Below are positions 29,333 through 55,849 of a stretch of 64,000 bases of DNA, piece after piece. Numbering within the stretch: position 1 is the first letter of the stretch; each line of letters starts with the position of its first letter. The notes beneath the pieces were generated by a model. The model was not told the DNA's origin and made no database searches. It saw nothing but the letters and a program-made list of their open reading frames with translations. Position numbers and translations under genes: made by a program. Origin of the DNA: Siniperca chuatsi (Eukaryota; Chordata; Actinopteri; Centrarchiformes; Sinipercidae); NCBI RefSeq assembly GCF_020085105.1, contig NC_058061.1, positions 5,713,784 through 5,777,783 of the forward strand. Reading direction: 5' to 3'.

Positions 29333-30705
29333 ATGTCCTTCATCCTGCAGGGGGAGCTGTTTAATGTGTGGTATGTGGCTCTGGCAGTTGTGGCCACACT
29401 GATGAACAACAGCCAAACAGGTACTTGTTGTGGGATTGTTTTCTCAGTTTATACTCTATTATTTATATGCAAAGTTCACATTGATGAGTCGACAGAGATG
29501 CAGTTGTAGACAAAACGCATTAGCTCTGTTTATAATTTAACACAGCAATCTGAATATCTACTGAAGACTGTTATTAACCATAAGGGCTCAAACTTTTCAC
29601 TTTGCCTACCAGCTTCTCCAACAAAGAGAAATCATTTTCACTTCATGCGTTTTGTGTGATTCTGCAGATGGGAAGACAGTGAAAGATCAAACTTTGTGGG
29701 AGAGAAATGGAGCAGGGATTTTGGTTGTGATGTGCCTTGTGCAGAGAGGTACAGTATGCATGTGTTTGTATTTGTGAGTGTGTGATTATATAATACACAT
29801 TAGTATACTTACAAGTTTTAGATATATTCAGTATTGTCCACTGGGGCTGCTACACCTGAAATGATGCACTTTTGTGTCGGTTGAGGTAGAAAAACCCCAC
29901 TATTGAATATTTTAGTCGTAGCAGAGAAGCTAAAACTTAAAAACAGTAACTCGTAATGGTTCAAACTGCAGGTGTTTTCCCACCAACATCTGTTATCTTT
30001 TCTGTCTGCCATTGTTTTTCTCTCAACACCAGACAGCTTGCAATAATGATGTCAATGCGGCCTGTGTCTGTGTTTTGAGTGGTGGCCAATCATGGGTGTA
30101 TCATTGAAAAAAAAACTTTGCACAGAACTCAGCAGTATTCAAATATGTGACAGCAGCAACTGTCACCCTGTTGTTATCACAGAATGCAATTGGGATGCAT
30201 TAGGATTTATTAACAGAAACTAGTCTCTCCTCTGTTTCTTTCCTCTTCTCTTCCCTTTTCCCTTCCTTCCTTTATGTTTTGGCTTTTTTTCCCTGTAATT
30301 TGCAGCACGTTTTCTACGGCCCTGAATACAGAAGAATGGGTCTGGGTCTGGGTGTTGTTCGTCTTGGTGTTCTACGAAACCTGGTCCACGTTCAGAAGAA
30401 GGGTTACCAGGGCAACTAAAATGGAGAAGGTTTCATTCTTGGTGGCTTGTATGTTATTGGAGTAGAAAAACAGGTAATTCAAAATACGTCTAGTCTTTAA
30501 AAGTTATTATTTGAAATTCATACTCTCATACTCATTTGTGCTTTTCCTGATCAAAGAAATTATGTATATTTTCTCCTGGAAAAGCACTGATGTCTCCCTT
30601 CTTACTCGGGATATACTACTGGAGCAGAGGGAGAAGGAATTTGGAGACAGAGCTGATCTTTCTTCCATCCTGGAGGCTGCGAAGAAAATTAGTAAAAGCC
30701 AATAA
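29333..30705 (+). pseudogene. Decayed tandem copy of prxl2a / selenoprotein U1
   Basis: Four exon remnants are in order: 29333-29420 (MSFILQGELFNVWYVALAVV), 29668-29748 (DGKTVKDQTLWERNGAGILV, then CALCRE in another frame), 30306-30473 (VFYGPEYRRMGLG, KKGYQGN, stop, NGEGFILGG) and about 30608-30705 (LLEQREKEFGDRADLSSILE). Defects: exon 1 lacks the segment linking the N-terminal helix to the fold; about 11 nt are missing just before the redox motif, shifting the frame and removing RRPG; the exon 3 equivalent (LKPQLDELGVPL...) is absent between 29749 and 30305; TAA interrupts exon 4; the last acceptor reads CG instead of AG, with an extra base after it. It cannot make a thioredoxin-fold protein. 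Fish are known to have several SelU1 paralogues, so this may be a dying paralogue rather than a recent duplicate. Confidence 0.88.
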
Positions 30706-30719
30706 ATTGGAGAATATTT

Positions 30720-31180
30720 TGAAATACAAATAAGATTTAAGTCAGTGATTTTATTGGTGTATATATTTACACATTGATTTTCTAAGTGAGATTTTGTCAG
30801 AGGAACAAAGTGTATTTTATATCTCCCACCTGTCATCAGTAACATCTGAGTTCATCTGAGTTTTGTTTGATTGCTGTGCTGTTAATGTTGTTTTGTTCGT
30901 GATAGTCTGTGTCTGAGCCACTGAGGCGACAGCCCTGATGCTGAAAACCAACTCAAACCACAATGTTACAATAAAAGATGCAAAATAAATAATAAAAATG
31001 CTTGAAATAAAGTGGCTTTATTGGCTCATCTGTCGTTTAATAAATGTAATTTGCATTTGAGTGAACTGTCGCAGTGTTATTTTACTGAATTAAATATAAT
31101 ATAATATAATATAAATAATATTAAAATTGTTGCATTATTGTTGCATCAGTATCTGATGTTCAGTAAGTCCTGACACGCTG
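30720..31180. other. Spacer between the prxl2a pseudogene and pdzd7
   Basis: Holds the presumed old 3' UTR of the pseudogene, AATAAA motifs near 30971 and 30985, and a short tandem ATATA tract (about 31091-31112). At 30899-30939 a GTGA...TGAT pair with a partly paired interior resembles a damaged SECIS, but lacks the apical AA. Confidence 0.4.
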
Positions 31181-31185
31181 TCAGT

Positions 31186-31528
31186 TGATTGGCATATTAG
31201 TTATCCAATCAAATGCTCTCAATTACCTACAGTCCAGCCAACCGACATGGGCGGGGGCGGAGCTTTTACCAGCAGGGGAAATGTCCCAGCCAGGTGCGTT
31301 GGATCATTTTGCACAACATGGACTCAGGTAGCTTAACTAGCTGACTTAGTTTTGTTGATTGACAGAATATGGGATGAATTTAAAGGATACAAGGAACATT
31401 TTTTCGCTGTCGCCTATCAGTTTTGCTGTTCCTGTCAGTATCTGTTGTCTGGTGCTACTGAAGCAGAATACATGAGAAGAGCTGCCTTGTTGTCTTCAGT
31501 GTTCTCGGCTTGAAACATAAAATGTGTG
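31186..31528 (+). promoter_or_regulatory. Candidate promoter and first non-coding exon of pdzd7
   Basis: An inverted CCAAT box (ATTGG, 31188-31192), a CCAAT box (31205-31209) and a GC box (GGGCGGGGGCGG, 31249-31260) cluster before a segment that ends in a clean donor, GTGTG followed by GTAAGT (exon end 31528). The first pdzd7 coding exon at 32477 has a 5' UTR preceded by acceptor-like AGs (about 32354 and 32412), consistent with splicing from here. No transcript evidence. Confidence 0.5.
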
Positions 31529-32476
31529 GTAAGTATTTTGTTTGTTATCTTAAGCGAGATATTGTGCAAAAAAAAAAGTCTATATTTGTTCCAGCAAGTA
31601 TTAGATATTGTAGCGGAATAAATGCTGAAGTTGCGTAGTAAATTAAATAAACTAAAACTTGGATCTGTCTTGGTCTCGATAATTATACGCTAACGTTAAA
31701 TGTCGCCTTTTGACGCAACCGCAACTTTGCACGCGTTTTAGCGTCGCTGTCCGGGGTGCTGAAGCACCGTGAGACGCTTGGGGGAATCCCAAGGTGACGA
31801 CACGAGGGCACACTGTTATCACGAGTTAAGTTTAGTGGCATGTAACCATGGTATCAACACCATGTGACAACCTGACTCTAACTGGGTCAGGTCTGGGCTA
31901 AATAAACCAATTAAATCCTGTTTCTAACCTCACCTGCAAAGACAAATGCGGTATATTTGTTGGCCTTTCTATTAATGGCCTAATGTCATTAATGTGAGTT
32001 CCAAAGACTAAAATATCGGATCTTAAGACAATGCTCTAGATATGTTATGTGTTAATGCATTGTTGTATTTGATGTGTTTATTTATCCGCCAACTGTTGAT
32101 GTTTGTGTGAGACTCAGACAGGTGAGAGAGATGCAACATGGGCAGGAATGGATCAAAGTGTGACTCCAGGAAGCCAAAGAGTCAGCTATTATGTCACAAA
32201 GCAGCCTACATCGGTGAGTTGGATTATCCTGCCATTTCACTCTACTAGCAAGCTAATAAAAAATACTGCTTTGTAAACACACACCTGCATTGTGTTTGTT
32301 TGCATAAATGTGGTTTTTATTAGCTGTGATAATGTAATATAGTCTCAGCATGCAGGGAACACAGTGGACATATTGCCTGAGGACCCCCTTCCTTCTGCTG
32401 TATGCCGCTGTAGTCTCCTCCAACCGGAGCTGAGCCCCCGGTGGAGTGTGTGTGAAAGGGGACCCTGCCAGCCTCC

Positions 32477-42426
<9,950 letters not shown>

Positions 42427-45400
42427 AAGGAAACTTGAGATACTCATCATGAATTTAGAAAAATGTCCTGTGATTTATCAGCCTCTGGGACAGACACGGA
42501 GACAGAGACAGGAAAACCTGAACTCCAGCCCAAACATGCTGATGATGTTTTCTGAGGTCAGGTATGTAGTTTTGCCATTTATGTTAAAGTTTGTTAAAGT
42601 GAGGAATAATGACATGGACACTGGTGACTGTTGAGCAACTTGCTGAAAAACAAAAATGGCCTAAGGCAGCAGATAATGGGACTTGAGAAGGATTAAGCAA
42701 ATGAGTGAATATTGTCATGAAAATACTTAAAGACAAAGTAAACACAGATGCAGCAAACAACATTTACAGTAAATGAAATGTGTCCAGAAAGAAAAAAAAA
42801 ATGGTGCTCCTGATGCCTTAATATTTCACTTTATCACAACCCAGGAGCCAACGGCTGTCAAGAACATGATTTACTTTTTACATTTTATGTTGTATAAACA
42901 TCCAATCCTCTCAAAAACAAATACGTAAGTAGATGTGTCATGGATCAGCAGTGTATGTCTGTACTTCTGAATGTTTAAATGTGCAGGATGACAAACTGTA
43001 ACCTGAGTGCCTTTAAAAGCCCTGTGGACTGCACATATAAATGTCTGACTCCATGTTGTTAAGCTTGAAATCAAACTTTTGACCTGCAGAGGGCAGACGT
43101 GAGCCGTTCAGAAACATTTCTGCTCTGAGCAGCTGCTGAAGGGAACCACAAATTAAGATATCGCCTAAATGTAAACAAGATGAGTACTGTAAAATAAATA
43201 ATCCAGGTTGCCATTGGAGAGAATTACAACCCAGATAAAACTGTTATTCCATGTCCTGGGTGAATACTGACAAAAATAAACTTAAACTCTTATTTCTGCA
43301 AAAACTCTGATACGGTGTCACATTGGAGTGTATATAATTGGGTGCAATAATACAGTTAAGGGAGAAAATGCATCTACTGTAAGACTTGCTGACTTGGGAA
43401 GCAGTTGTATGAAGCTGAACAAATCTCCATGTACCACACACAGATATTACATTTTTTCTTTTTTATTTAAAAACATAGTGGGTTTGTTCAAGAAATGTAC
43501 AGCATGAAAATATACATTTAATGTCTTCATACAAATATTGTGGATTATAAAATTATACTGAGGAAACCAGAACAAACATCCACACAAACATTAATATACA
43601 GGCATCGTATCTGTACTGTAGGAGCAAAATATAATGTGCGACATTGCTTTGGTCTATTCACAGTGGCTATGTTTTTATTTTTTGAGATGGACAGACGTCT
43701 CTGGAAGAAAACTATGATTTGTCAGGGTTATTTACAGAGCACGATAATTCAATCAGCAGTAAAAAGGGAACAAAAAAAATGTCGTCTCTTGGTGTCGTCT
43801 CTGTCGTACAGGCAAGTAAATACACATGAAACAGATCCTATACTGTAAAGGTTGGTGGAAAAACAGTCACGCCATGGTCATGTAGTAGTTTACACCAAAA
43901 CACCCATCATTCAGTGCATGATTCCCCTTCTGTGATGTAAAATAAAATCTTAGTAACACATCACCCACACACAGAAATCTATCTTTTACCACCTCTTAGA
44001 GAGAGTAGTAGTAAAGTATTTTCCCTAATTATAAGATATAAGATCGTGGGTGTGCTTTAATTGTATGTACATTTCGGTTTTACTGAACACGACATTGAAT
44101 TCTAGACATTGAAGTACTAGCACACTGATGTATTACTATGACGGAATTTAAAACAGTAGGAATGGATGATATAAAGATATACAGTATACCATGAGACAAT
44201 ATAAATTTGTCAACCATCACAGATTTCGTCATATGGGTTTTTACCGTGGTCCCTTTAAAATCTCTGGGTGTATGAGGAGAGTGTGGACAATGTTGCAAAT
44301 CAATGAGCAGGACAGCTTTATGTCAATGTACAAAACACGCACAAATCTTTCTTGTCCAGGTGCTGAGTTACCTCCTGAGGACTCGCAATACTGTTTATCA
44401 CTCTCTTTTAAAATGTCTACTTTATTACATCAGGAAAAGTACAATGTTTCAAGCCCGAAGAGCCAATTTGGGCTCAAAACATTCTACTTTGTCTAATGTA
44501 ACAAAGAAAAACATTTAATGTGAGCAGTTTACAATGTTGTGAGTTGCATTAATGTGATTAAAAATTCATTTGCTGGGTAATTTAATTTGCTGGATTAGCC
44601 AAAAACAGACATTGACTTTATAGAAAAAAAAAAACATCCTTTAAATCGGTTCCCAAAAGGCCTTTTTCACAGAAGACATTTTGACTTTTCACTGTAGGAA
44701 AAATATAGGTGTAAATAATTAAATCAATGATGGCTGAATTCCATTTAGCTGCTTCAGTTTCAGGGTTCTGGGCTGAGTTTTGGACAGCCCTGATATAGAC
44801 CCTTTTTCACAGCGGACATTTTCGTTAACGATGGCCCAGTTCCATTAAGTGAGCCAGTATGCCCAACACCAGGTTCTTTAATGTTCCTGGTAATGGAATA
44901 ATGCTATATATATATATATTATACCGTGGTAGAAGATTTTATCTGTGTCTCACACTCCTACACTACAGGAAAAGTGATCTAATCCAATCTCAGAAGACGT
45001 CAAACTATGTGTGGAAACTGTGTGGAAGAGAAAAGCTGACATGTGCACTGGATTTAAGGTGTTACGGTCGTATTTGTTCCAGGTTTTATTGTGTATAATT
45101 ACATTAGACTGTACAGATGTCCATGATATTATTTCCACCATGTAGGGTAAAGTATCCAGGATATGAGAGTACAATTTACGGACCTAACTGTTTACAGTTA
45201 TAAAAACAACAAATTTGTGCCATATCTGGGTGGAAAATTAGATGTTTTCGTCCCAACAAATCTATCTTGCTACTCCTGTTAGTAGGAAATAGACATATAT
45301 TGGAAACATCTACTGTTTACTTGTTGATCATGATGCAATTTCCATACAGGCTTGAGGGGTTTTGAGGACATAATTCTCTCCACATTTCCCAGAGTGCGGC

Positions 45401-45997
45401 CACCATCATTAACACCTCGCTCTGATTCACTCAATTTTATCATGACATGCTGAATGTGTGGTATCCCACGTTTGCTGTCAATTGACAACAACGTGGGCTC
45501 CATCCAAATTAACTGTACTAATGAGAGCTGACTGCTAACAGAGTGGGTGTGTAGTGCTAAAACCCAGCAGGGAAGGTGGCGTCATAACCAACACAGGAGG
45601 AGGAGAATGAAAGGTTGGGGACAAGTTAATCATACACAACAAAGTCTCCCACAAATGCCTAAAACTGAGAAAGAGGGCCGGGGCGTTGATGTCTACTTAG
45701 TTAGTGCAAACACTAACACAGACATTAATGGAGGGGCAGAGGACTGAAGTGGCCTACTAACGACTAATAGAGGTCACTGGCTTTCAAGTGGGACTCCTTG
45801 GAGAAAAGACCAATGAGGCACAACTTTAAGTGTGGCTGATTTCTACACTGCAGATGGTTTTTTTGATGATACCAATCTGCTCTCAACAAACAGAATGTGT
45901 TTCCATCTAGACGGCACAAGATCAGATCTGTGACATGTAGGTGAAAAAAACATTTAGCTGACAGTAGTGCAAATCAAAAGATGGAGAGACATGAGGG
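42427..45997. other. Convergent 3' UTR zone of pdzd7 and lzts2
   Basis: No coding exon. Plus-strand AATAAA motifs at 43193-43198 and near 43276 could end pdzd7. A plus-strand TTTATT at 43462-43467 (AATAAA on the minus strand) could end lzts2, giving it a 3' UTR of about 2.5 kb. The two transcripts would then end within about 300 bp of each other or overlap. Confidence 0.45.
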
Positions 45998-49605
<3,608 letters not shown>

Positions 49606-49679
49606 GGTGGTGGCTCAGAGGGGTCACTTGCTCTGAGAGAGAAAAACAACAGTGTGAGTCTCACAAAGATGATCATTTA

Positions 49680-52460
49680 ATACGCGTTCAAACTGTTTTT
49701 CTCAACTGCATTTTTTACTCAAGATGTTTTCAAGTCTGGGGGCAAGTCCAAGTCAAGTCTCAGGTCCATATTGCAAGTCATTAGCAAGTGTTTCAGGCTG
49801 ACACTAAGACCGGTTGTTGTCATATTTACTCATCTTATCTAGGAAACTAAATACTTGTTGAAATGGCTTGTTTTTCTTCCAGATACGGATAAGGTCAGAT
49901 TCTAGCTGTTCAATCTCCACACCAGGGTGCTTTCAAGGAATTTTTCTCTGTCAAAAAAACACACACAGCAACTATGACAGACTGAAGCATACAAATGTCC
50001 CACAAGACCATGGTAGCCCACACACAGAGAACCAGGACAGGCCATTCATAAAGCCCATTCAAGCAGCACAAACAGGGCTTGAGGCAACAGGCTTGCGAGG
50101 CATGAGGCAGCAGAAGAAAAGGGTCTCTTTTCATTTGAGATGTAAAATGGCTTCTAACATGCTGGCATTTCCCCTGACAGCAACAAAGGCTACTGTCTCC
50201 ACACATCTCATCAGCCGTAGGAATAACTAAAAGTTCATAACTGTGGATAATACTTTAAAGTAGAAACACAGAGAAGAGGAGACAGGTTGAACTTGCTGTG
50301 ATACTGTAGCCGTGGGTGTTTAAAATTGCTGAGTAAATCTAACAGTATGCAAAAAAAACATAGTTGTGAGAAATAATTTAACAATGTAGGAAGCACAAGA
50401 ACTTACTTTCTCACTCCCTCACTCTCACATGACTGGTGGTAAATATTGACACTGTAACAGCACATACAGACTGCTATGATGTCAACAATTTGTCCTGTGG
50501 ATGGTGAATAGTGGTGGAGAACAATGGCCAACAGGACGCATGATGATTAGGTCATGGTGCACTGTCAACACACCAACAGCAGAGCCAGTTGTTCTCTAAA
50601 AACATCACGGTGAGTCACAGAATATGAGGATATCCGACGAGTCTGTCCCGTTCTTGAGTTTCAGGCTTGTCTAACAAGTCACAAAGATATGACTGAAGGA
50701 TTTAAAAGTATGGCAAGACTGCAGTTCTCAGAGACTTTCCCTCATTTCACCTTTTTAATTGTCCTATTGACACAATGGAGATAAAAAATGTGGGGGGAAA
50801 GACTGTCCATGTTGCTAATTAGTGGCATGCTGGCCAGACATTTCTAGACTCTACCTGCCAGGACAGGGCCATGCCAAGTCGTTTTCCAACCTGCCAAGTT
50901 TACTGACAGCCTACAAGGCTACTACTGCGATTTAACTGTGATTACCACATGTTAATTAGCACACTCAAAATTGGACTGATCCCTACTTAGACTCATAATA
51001 ACTGACTGAGACTAATCCGGTACTGCAATATGTTGATGATATGTAAAAACGGTAAAGCTACAAAGAAGTTAACATTTACTATCTGTCAATACCTTTTACT
51101 TTGATTGTGGTACTTTTAAAATAGCATTCTTCCTGTCAGAGGTGGTACAGCTTTAACAAACTATTATCAGAAAGTCAAACAAACGTAATGCAGAGACTTA
51201 TTATCTAAAATCCATTTGCTCACTCCCTCGTGGGACAGGCAGACAGGTAGAAATGCTCTCTCCATTAATTCTCTTTGGTCATTCACTAAATGCAGTTTGA
51301 AATGGAGTTTAAAATTGTGTGTCAGTGTGCCGTTAAAGATTCATACTGCGTACTTCAATTACTGCATCAGTGTCAGTATGAAGGAAAACAAAGTTAACGG
51401 CAGCAGGAGCAACATGTGGTGTATGGGAAGCAGAATTAACGGTCCTAATGAGCAGAGCCTGTAGAATTAATCTTACGGTTTAGCGAGTTCTCTATGCACT
51501 GAGAAAAGCTAATTAGTGTGTGACGATATCTATTCCTTTCTGAATAGCAGGAAATCAGACTTTATCAGATTTTATTTTCTTTGTGTGTAAGAGATGAAGA
51601 CTGATGAAGATTTGAAATGTTTTACAGTGATCTTAGAAAGCGGAATAAGATTCTGTGCATGTTTCACCTAGTGCTGCTGCAGTCGTTACGTTAATCTGAC
51701 GGCATTCAGTTCAGACTTGTGCTGTGTTGAAAGTGATAAAGAAATGTTACTAGGTTCAACATAGTATAATATTGTCATCGTGACTTTTAAGTAAAAGTGA
51801 CCAGGGTGCTTATTCAGACTCGAGACCGACACGTTAAATTGCCATCAGGTTAACGTAAAGGGGTGCATGTCTGAAAGACAAAAAGAATTACACAAACTTC
51901 TGGTTCAAGTAACTAACCAAGATACGTTAGTTCATGTAAATTGCAGCTTGCATCTTCTCAAGAGTGCCTAAAGGCTTCTTGCCGTTGTTTTCCTCAGATC
52001 AGTATTGATCGGGGGGAGCCCCATTTTGTTGCCCTCTAACTCTCTCCAGATAAGCGAATAAGCTTTAATCCCTCTGGACTCAAGATGACTGAAACTATGC
52101 AGGGACTCTACTAAGGAAAGCAGAGGGGTCTCAAACTGTTCTTAAAGCCCCCGTCATGATCATGCGGTCCTGGTCTCCCTTTTGTTGTCATGGTGACCGG
52201 GGCCTCAAACATTAGAAGGGGGAGGATGGGAGAAGAGGGGAGGGGGTCAGAGGGCTGACAGGGAGGCCAGGACCCCTCCTTAGCATCTTAAAGCTTTCAG
52301 TCATTCTATAGCTCTGATACACTCCAAGTGTATGGAAGATTGGCTCTAATAGAAGATAAATGGGCATTAACAGCTAATGACTGGTGGACGAGTCCTACAA
52401 GAACTATGAAGGGAGGTGAATGGAGATAATACTCCTATAATATGGTGTATACATATATTG
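49680..52460. other. Upstream flank or first intron of lzts2
   Basis: No coding exon found. The lzts2 leader exon indicated by the acceptor near 49632 must lie at or beyond this point, but no single site stands out. At 52184-52197 GTTGTCATGGTGAC resembles an X-box. Confidence 0.4.
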
Positions 52461-52464
52461 TAGT

Positions 52465-52800
52465 ATGGCTGCAACTAACTATTTGCATCTTCAGTTAATC
52501 TGTCAAGTATTTTTCTGATTATTTGCTCAATTGTTTGGTCAATAAAATGTCAGAAAATTGCCCAGACCCCAAAGGGCCATCTTCAGATTGCTTGTTGTGG
52601 CCGACCAACAGTCCAAAATCCAAATATATTTAATTTATCATAAATGATGAAGAAAAGCAGAAAATCCTCACATTAGAGAAGCAGGAACCAGCCAGTGTTT
52701 GCCATTTGTGCCCTAATAAATGACTCAAACATTTTTTTGTTCATCAGTTGTCCATCGGCTTAACTGACTAATAACTAATCAGCACTAAAATATTGCAAAA
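52465..52800. repeat. AATCGATTA-rich fish dispersed repeat, copy 2
   Basis: Starts GGCTGCAACTAACTATTTGC, then TTGTTTGGTCAATAAAATGT, a TATTTAATTTATCATAAATG block and TGACTAATAACTAATCAGC at the end. Shares its block order with 54893-55160 and 55850-56140. Non-coding. Confidence 0.75.
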
Positions 52801-52999
52801 ACAATACATTTACATCTCATATACACAGGAAAAAACAAGACCGCATGGCGCGTAAATTACATTTTAACCACCCCATAATGTCTCCAGTGTCAGCTGACTC
52901 TGACTGTGAGCAGACTGCTTTTGTCTGGGAAAGCCCTTGAAGGTTTTAATGCCCCTCAGTCCAGGCAGCAGACAGACGGACTTAGTCAGACACTCCTCC

Positions 53000-54880
53000 A
53001 GCAGGAGGAATGTGTGGCCACTCCAGCTAATGAGACTAAACGTGGACAGAATTAGAGCTGGTCAGTGTGTGGACAGGACGACTCTACAGCCACTGTTCTT
53101 CTGATGTCTCATCACTCACATGCCACAGGTTGGGAGAGCAGATTTAAAGTAGTATTTCTCCTGTGTCGAGCGTTTTGGTGTGCAGCAGCCGACAGTAGCA
53201 GCTCAGGGGATCTGCTGTCACACCAAGGCTTCAGGATTTTATCCCCAAGCTTTCAGCACGGACAGTTTTATAGAATTATATACTACTCATATGAATCAAA
53301 CAAGAAAAAGCAGCATAGAGAAAATCTGCAATTGCTGCCATTTTGTAAGTTTGATCGTTTGGCATAAAACTGTGGATCAAAACCCTACAAACTAAAAGCA
53401 TTACATTACCCCAATGGGGCCCTATTGACCCCTTATTTGTGGTAATCTGGTTAAACACAAATTTATTTAGGAATATGCACCTTAAACAGTTACTTGTGAC
53501 ACAGAGGCCCTCTCTCTTCGAGACAGGTGATGCAGGACCGGCCTTAAAGCCCTGAACATTTGAGTTGATTTTGTGCTTTGTGGGTATTTATTACCAAACA
53601 AATTAGCCATTGATCAAATGATCACAAACCAACTGAAACACAATGAATAGGTGGCATCACGGCAGTTGGCTGCTTTGCTCTTGTGGTAATCCAACCCCAA
53701 TTATTAAATGTATCTTTACTATATATACATTTTATCAAATCAGTCTACCAAATCTGCTCAGCAAATTTGATTCCTTCTGAATCCCTTATTACGTCTTTTT
53801 AGGTTTGGCTTTCAACTATTAAGTAAAAAAAAGTTGCACATGATGCAATATTTAATAAATATAACTTAAAATATGGCCTTCAGATCATGCATTTGCTAAT
53901 AAGATTAATAACTACCTGAATGTTTTGTGCATTCCTGTTTGCTAACAAAAAGGGAGGATAGGAGATGAAAGTTTGGATGAGGGTTTTAGTACAATCGAAG
54001 CTTATTTTACACGTCTTATTTCTGCAGTGAAATGGGAGCCGTAACAGAGATGAGAAATACATATGCTGAGATCAATACATTTAAAAATGATTGCTGAGAT
54101 TTCGGTCTACAAGATCTCACTGAATATTAAATGTGAAACAGAGTCCGACTCAAAGGCCTGAGTTCACAGACTGAGTCAGGTCACTCCAGTCACAGCAGTG
54201 TATTTCATTACACATGCAGCAGGGTTAGGGGATCTAGATACATTTTGAAGACATTCATTGGCATGCAGGGCAACCTTTCGTCTGACTGCATCTGAGATTG
54301 GCAATCAGAGAAACTAACAGTATAAAAGCCTCTCTTTTAAACAGATGCCATATTACAAAGATACAGTATACACGGTTTACTGGACCTGCAAAAACTGCAA
54401 CGTCACACAAACCTGCTTTCAGCCTGCACTAAATCCATCTTTGTTAGTACCACGCCATAAACACACAGCCACAGAGGTTAAAATATTCCCCACACCAGGT
54501 GAAGTGTTGTGGGGGGTGTCTGTTATACTGGCAACACCACCTCTGACTCAAGGAGACAAAGACATAGAGAGACAGAATGAAAGGAAGGAGAGGGTGTCTC
54601 AGTTTTCAGCAGGGAGCGTCTGCATGAGGGAACAAATGAGTCTGGAGATCCCCCTCCTCCACTCTCCATCTCTCTCTCTGCCCAAACTTCTGAATCCCAC
54701 TCTCTCTTTCTGTTCTGCCCCCCCATTCTTATCTCCTTATTCTTCCCCCTCTCTCTGGAAACTGGAACATAGAGGGAAAGTGTGACAAAGCTATTTTAGT
54801 TTTGTAGACAACCTAGCTTTTCTCGAGCAGACACCTTGCACCCGTGACAGGCACTACCGGTCACCGTGCCAAATGTTTAT
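53000..54880. other. Gene-free stretch
   Basis: Single-copy A/T-rich sequence with a pyrimidine-rich patch (about 54640-54760). No exon, RNA gene or clear repeat recognised. Confidence 0.4.
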
Positions 54881-54892
54881 GTTCCCAACTAG

Positions 54893-55160
54893 GGCTGAAA
54901 CAGACGATAATTTGCACTGTTGATGAACTTTTTGGTCTTTAAAATGTCAGAAAATAGTGGCAAGTACCCAAGGGGACATCTTCATATTACTTGTTTAGCG
55001 ATAAAGATATTCCATTTACAATGGTCTCATTTGAGTAGATAGAAACAGAATGTTTGGCGTTTTTGCTTGATAAATGACTTAAATAAGTAATTGTCTAAAC
55101 TTGGCAATTACTTTTGTGGATCCACTAACTGATTAATTGACTATTTGTTTAAGCACTAAT
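54893..55160. repeat. AATCGATTA-rich fish dispersed repeat, copy 3
   Basis: Starts TAGGGCTGAAACAGACGATA, has the TTTAAAATGTCAGAAAATAG block and ends CTAACTGATTAATTGACTA. Diverged copy of the 52465 family. Confidence 0.7.
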
Positions 55161-55509
55161 TATGGTGAATGGTATGAATACCTTTTGTGGCATATTTTCT
55201 GTTATCTGTCTTGTGTAGTTTGTAACTCACTGTTATTGCTGCCTTTCTTGGACAGGATTGTTAATCTTGATGACTTTTGTGGTAAACTTTCTTTTTTTTC
55301 AGTTAACTTTGATTATAAAGTGCATGGTGTATTTTAGACTAAGTGGCCCCTTTGGACTAATAGAAGTAGCAGCCCATATGCAAAGAAAACGGTTAACTAC
55401 ACAGGCATTTCTCATGAGGGCCTACAGGTTTGTTTGATGCACTGAACACGGTCAATGATTATACTGCACTGAAAGAGAGCAGAGGCCTCCTTTCACTCCC
55501 TTCAGCACA

Positions 55510-55740
55510 CACATGTTTTTTTCACTTTCCCCATGGGGGACAGACATTGACATAATGCATTCCCTAGCCTCTTACCCTACCTAACCTTAACCATCACAGC
55601 TAAATGCCTAACCTTAACCCTAACCTAATTGTAACCTGTACCCTAAAACCAAGTCTTAACCCTAAAAAAGCAGTCTCAACCCATGTGCATTCAGGTTAAA
55701 GTCCCCACTGGGATATAAGAACATGAAACACACACACACT
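55510..55740. repeat. Dispersed element with telomere-like CCTTAACC repeats and a CA tail
   Basis: Contains CCCCATGGGGGACAGACATT, several CTAACCTTAACC and CTTAACCCTAA units (about 55575-55670), then GTCCCCACTGGGATATAAGA and an ACACACACAC tail. The irregular units and flanking boxes point to a dispersed fish repeat rather than telomeric sequence. Confidence 0.6.
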
Positions 55741-55849
55741 TCTGGATTAACATCCTCAGTTTGTTACCATTTTTGTTTTAATGAGCAGTAACAGAGAAAA
55801 CCGATCAGTGGACATCAACTGCAGCTTGTCAATTTTACACTTTATTCCC

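Noticed and set aside
30306-30473. A functional second prxl2a gene
   Set aside because: Missing exon 3, internal TAA, frameshifts and a broken acceptor rule out a complete protein.
52184-52197. Second X-box-like motif GTTGTCATGGTGAC
   Set aside because: Weaker match, no gene start nearby, and lzts2 is not a known RFX target; kept only as a note.
54345-54785. 146-codon open frame
   Set aside because: Ends in Ser/Pro/Leu low complexity from a pyrimidine tract; no recognised similarity.
55575-55670. Interstitial telomeric sequence
   Set aside because: Units are irregular mixes of CTTAACC and CCTAACC inside a larger dispersed element, not TTAGGG arrays.
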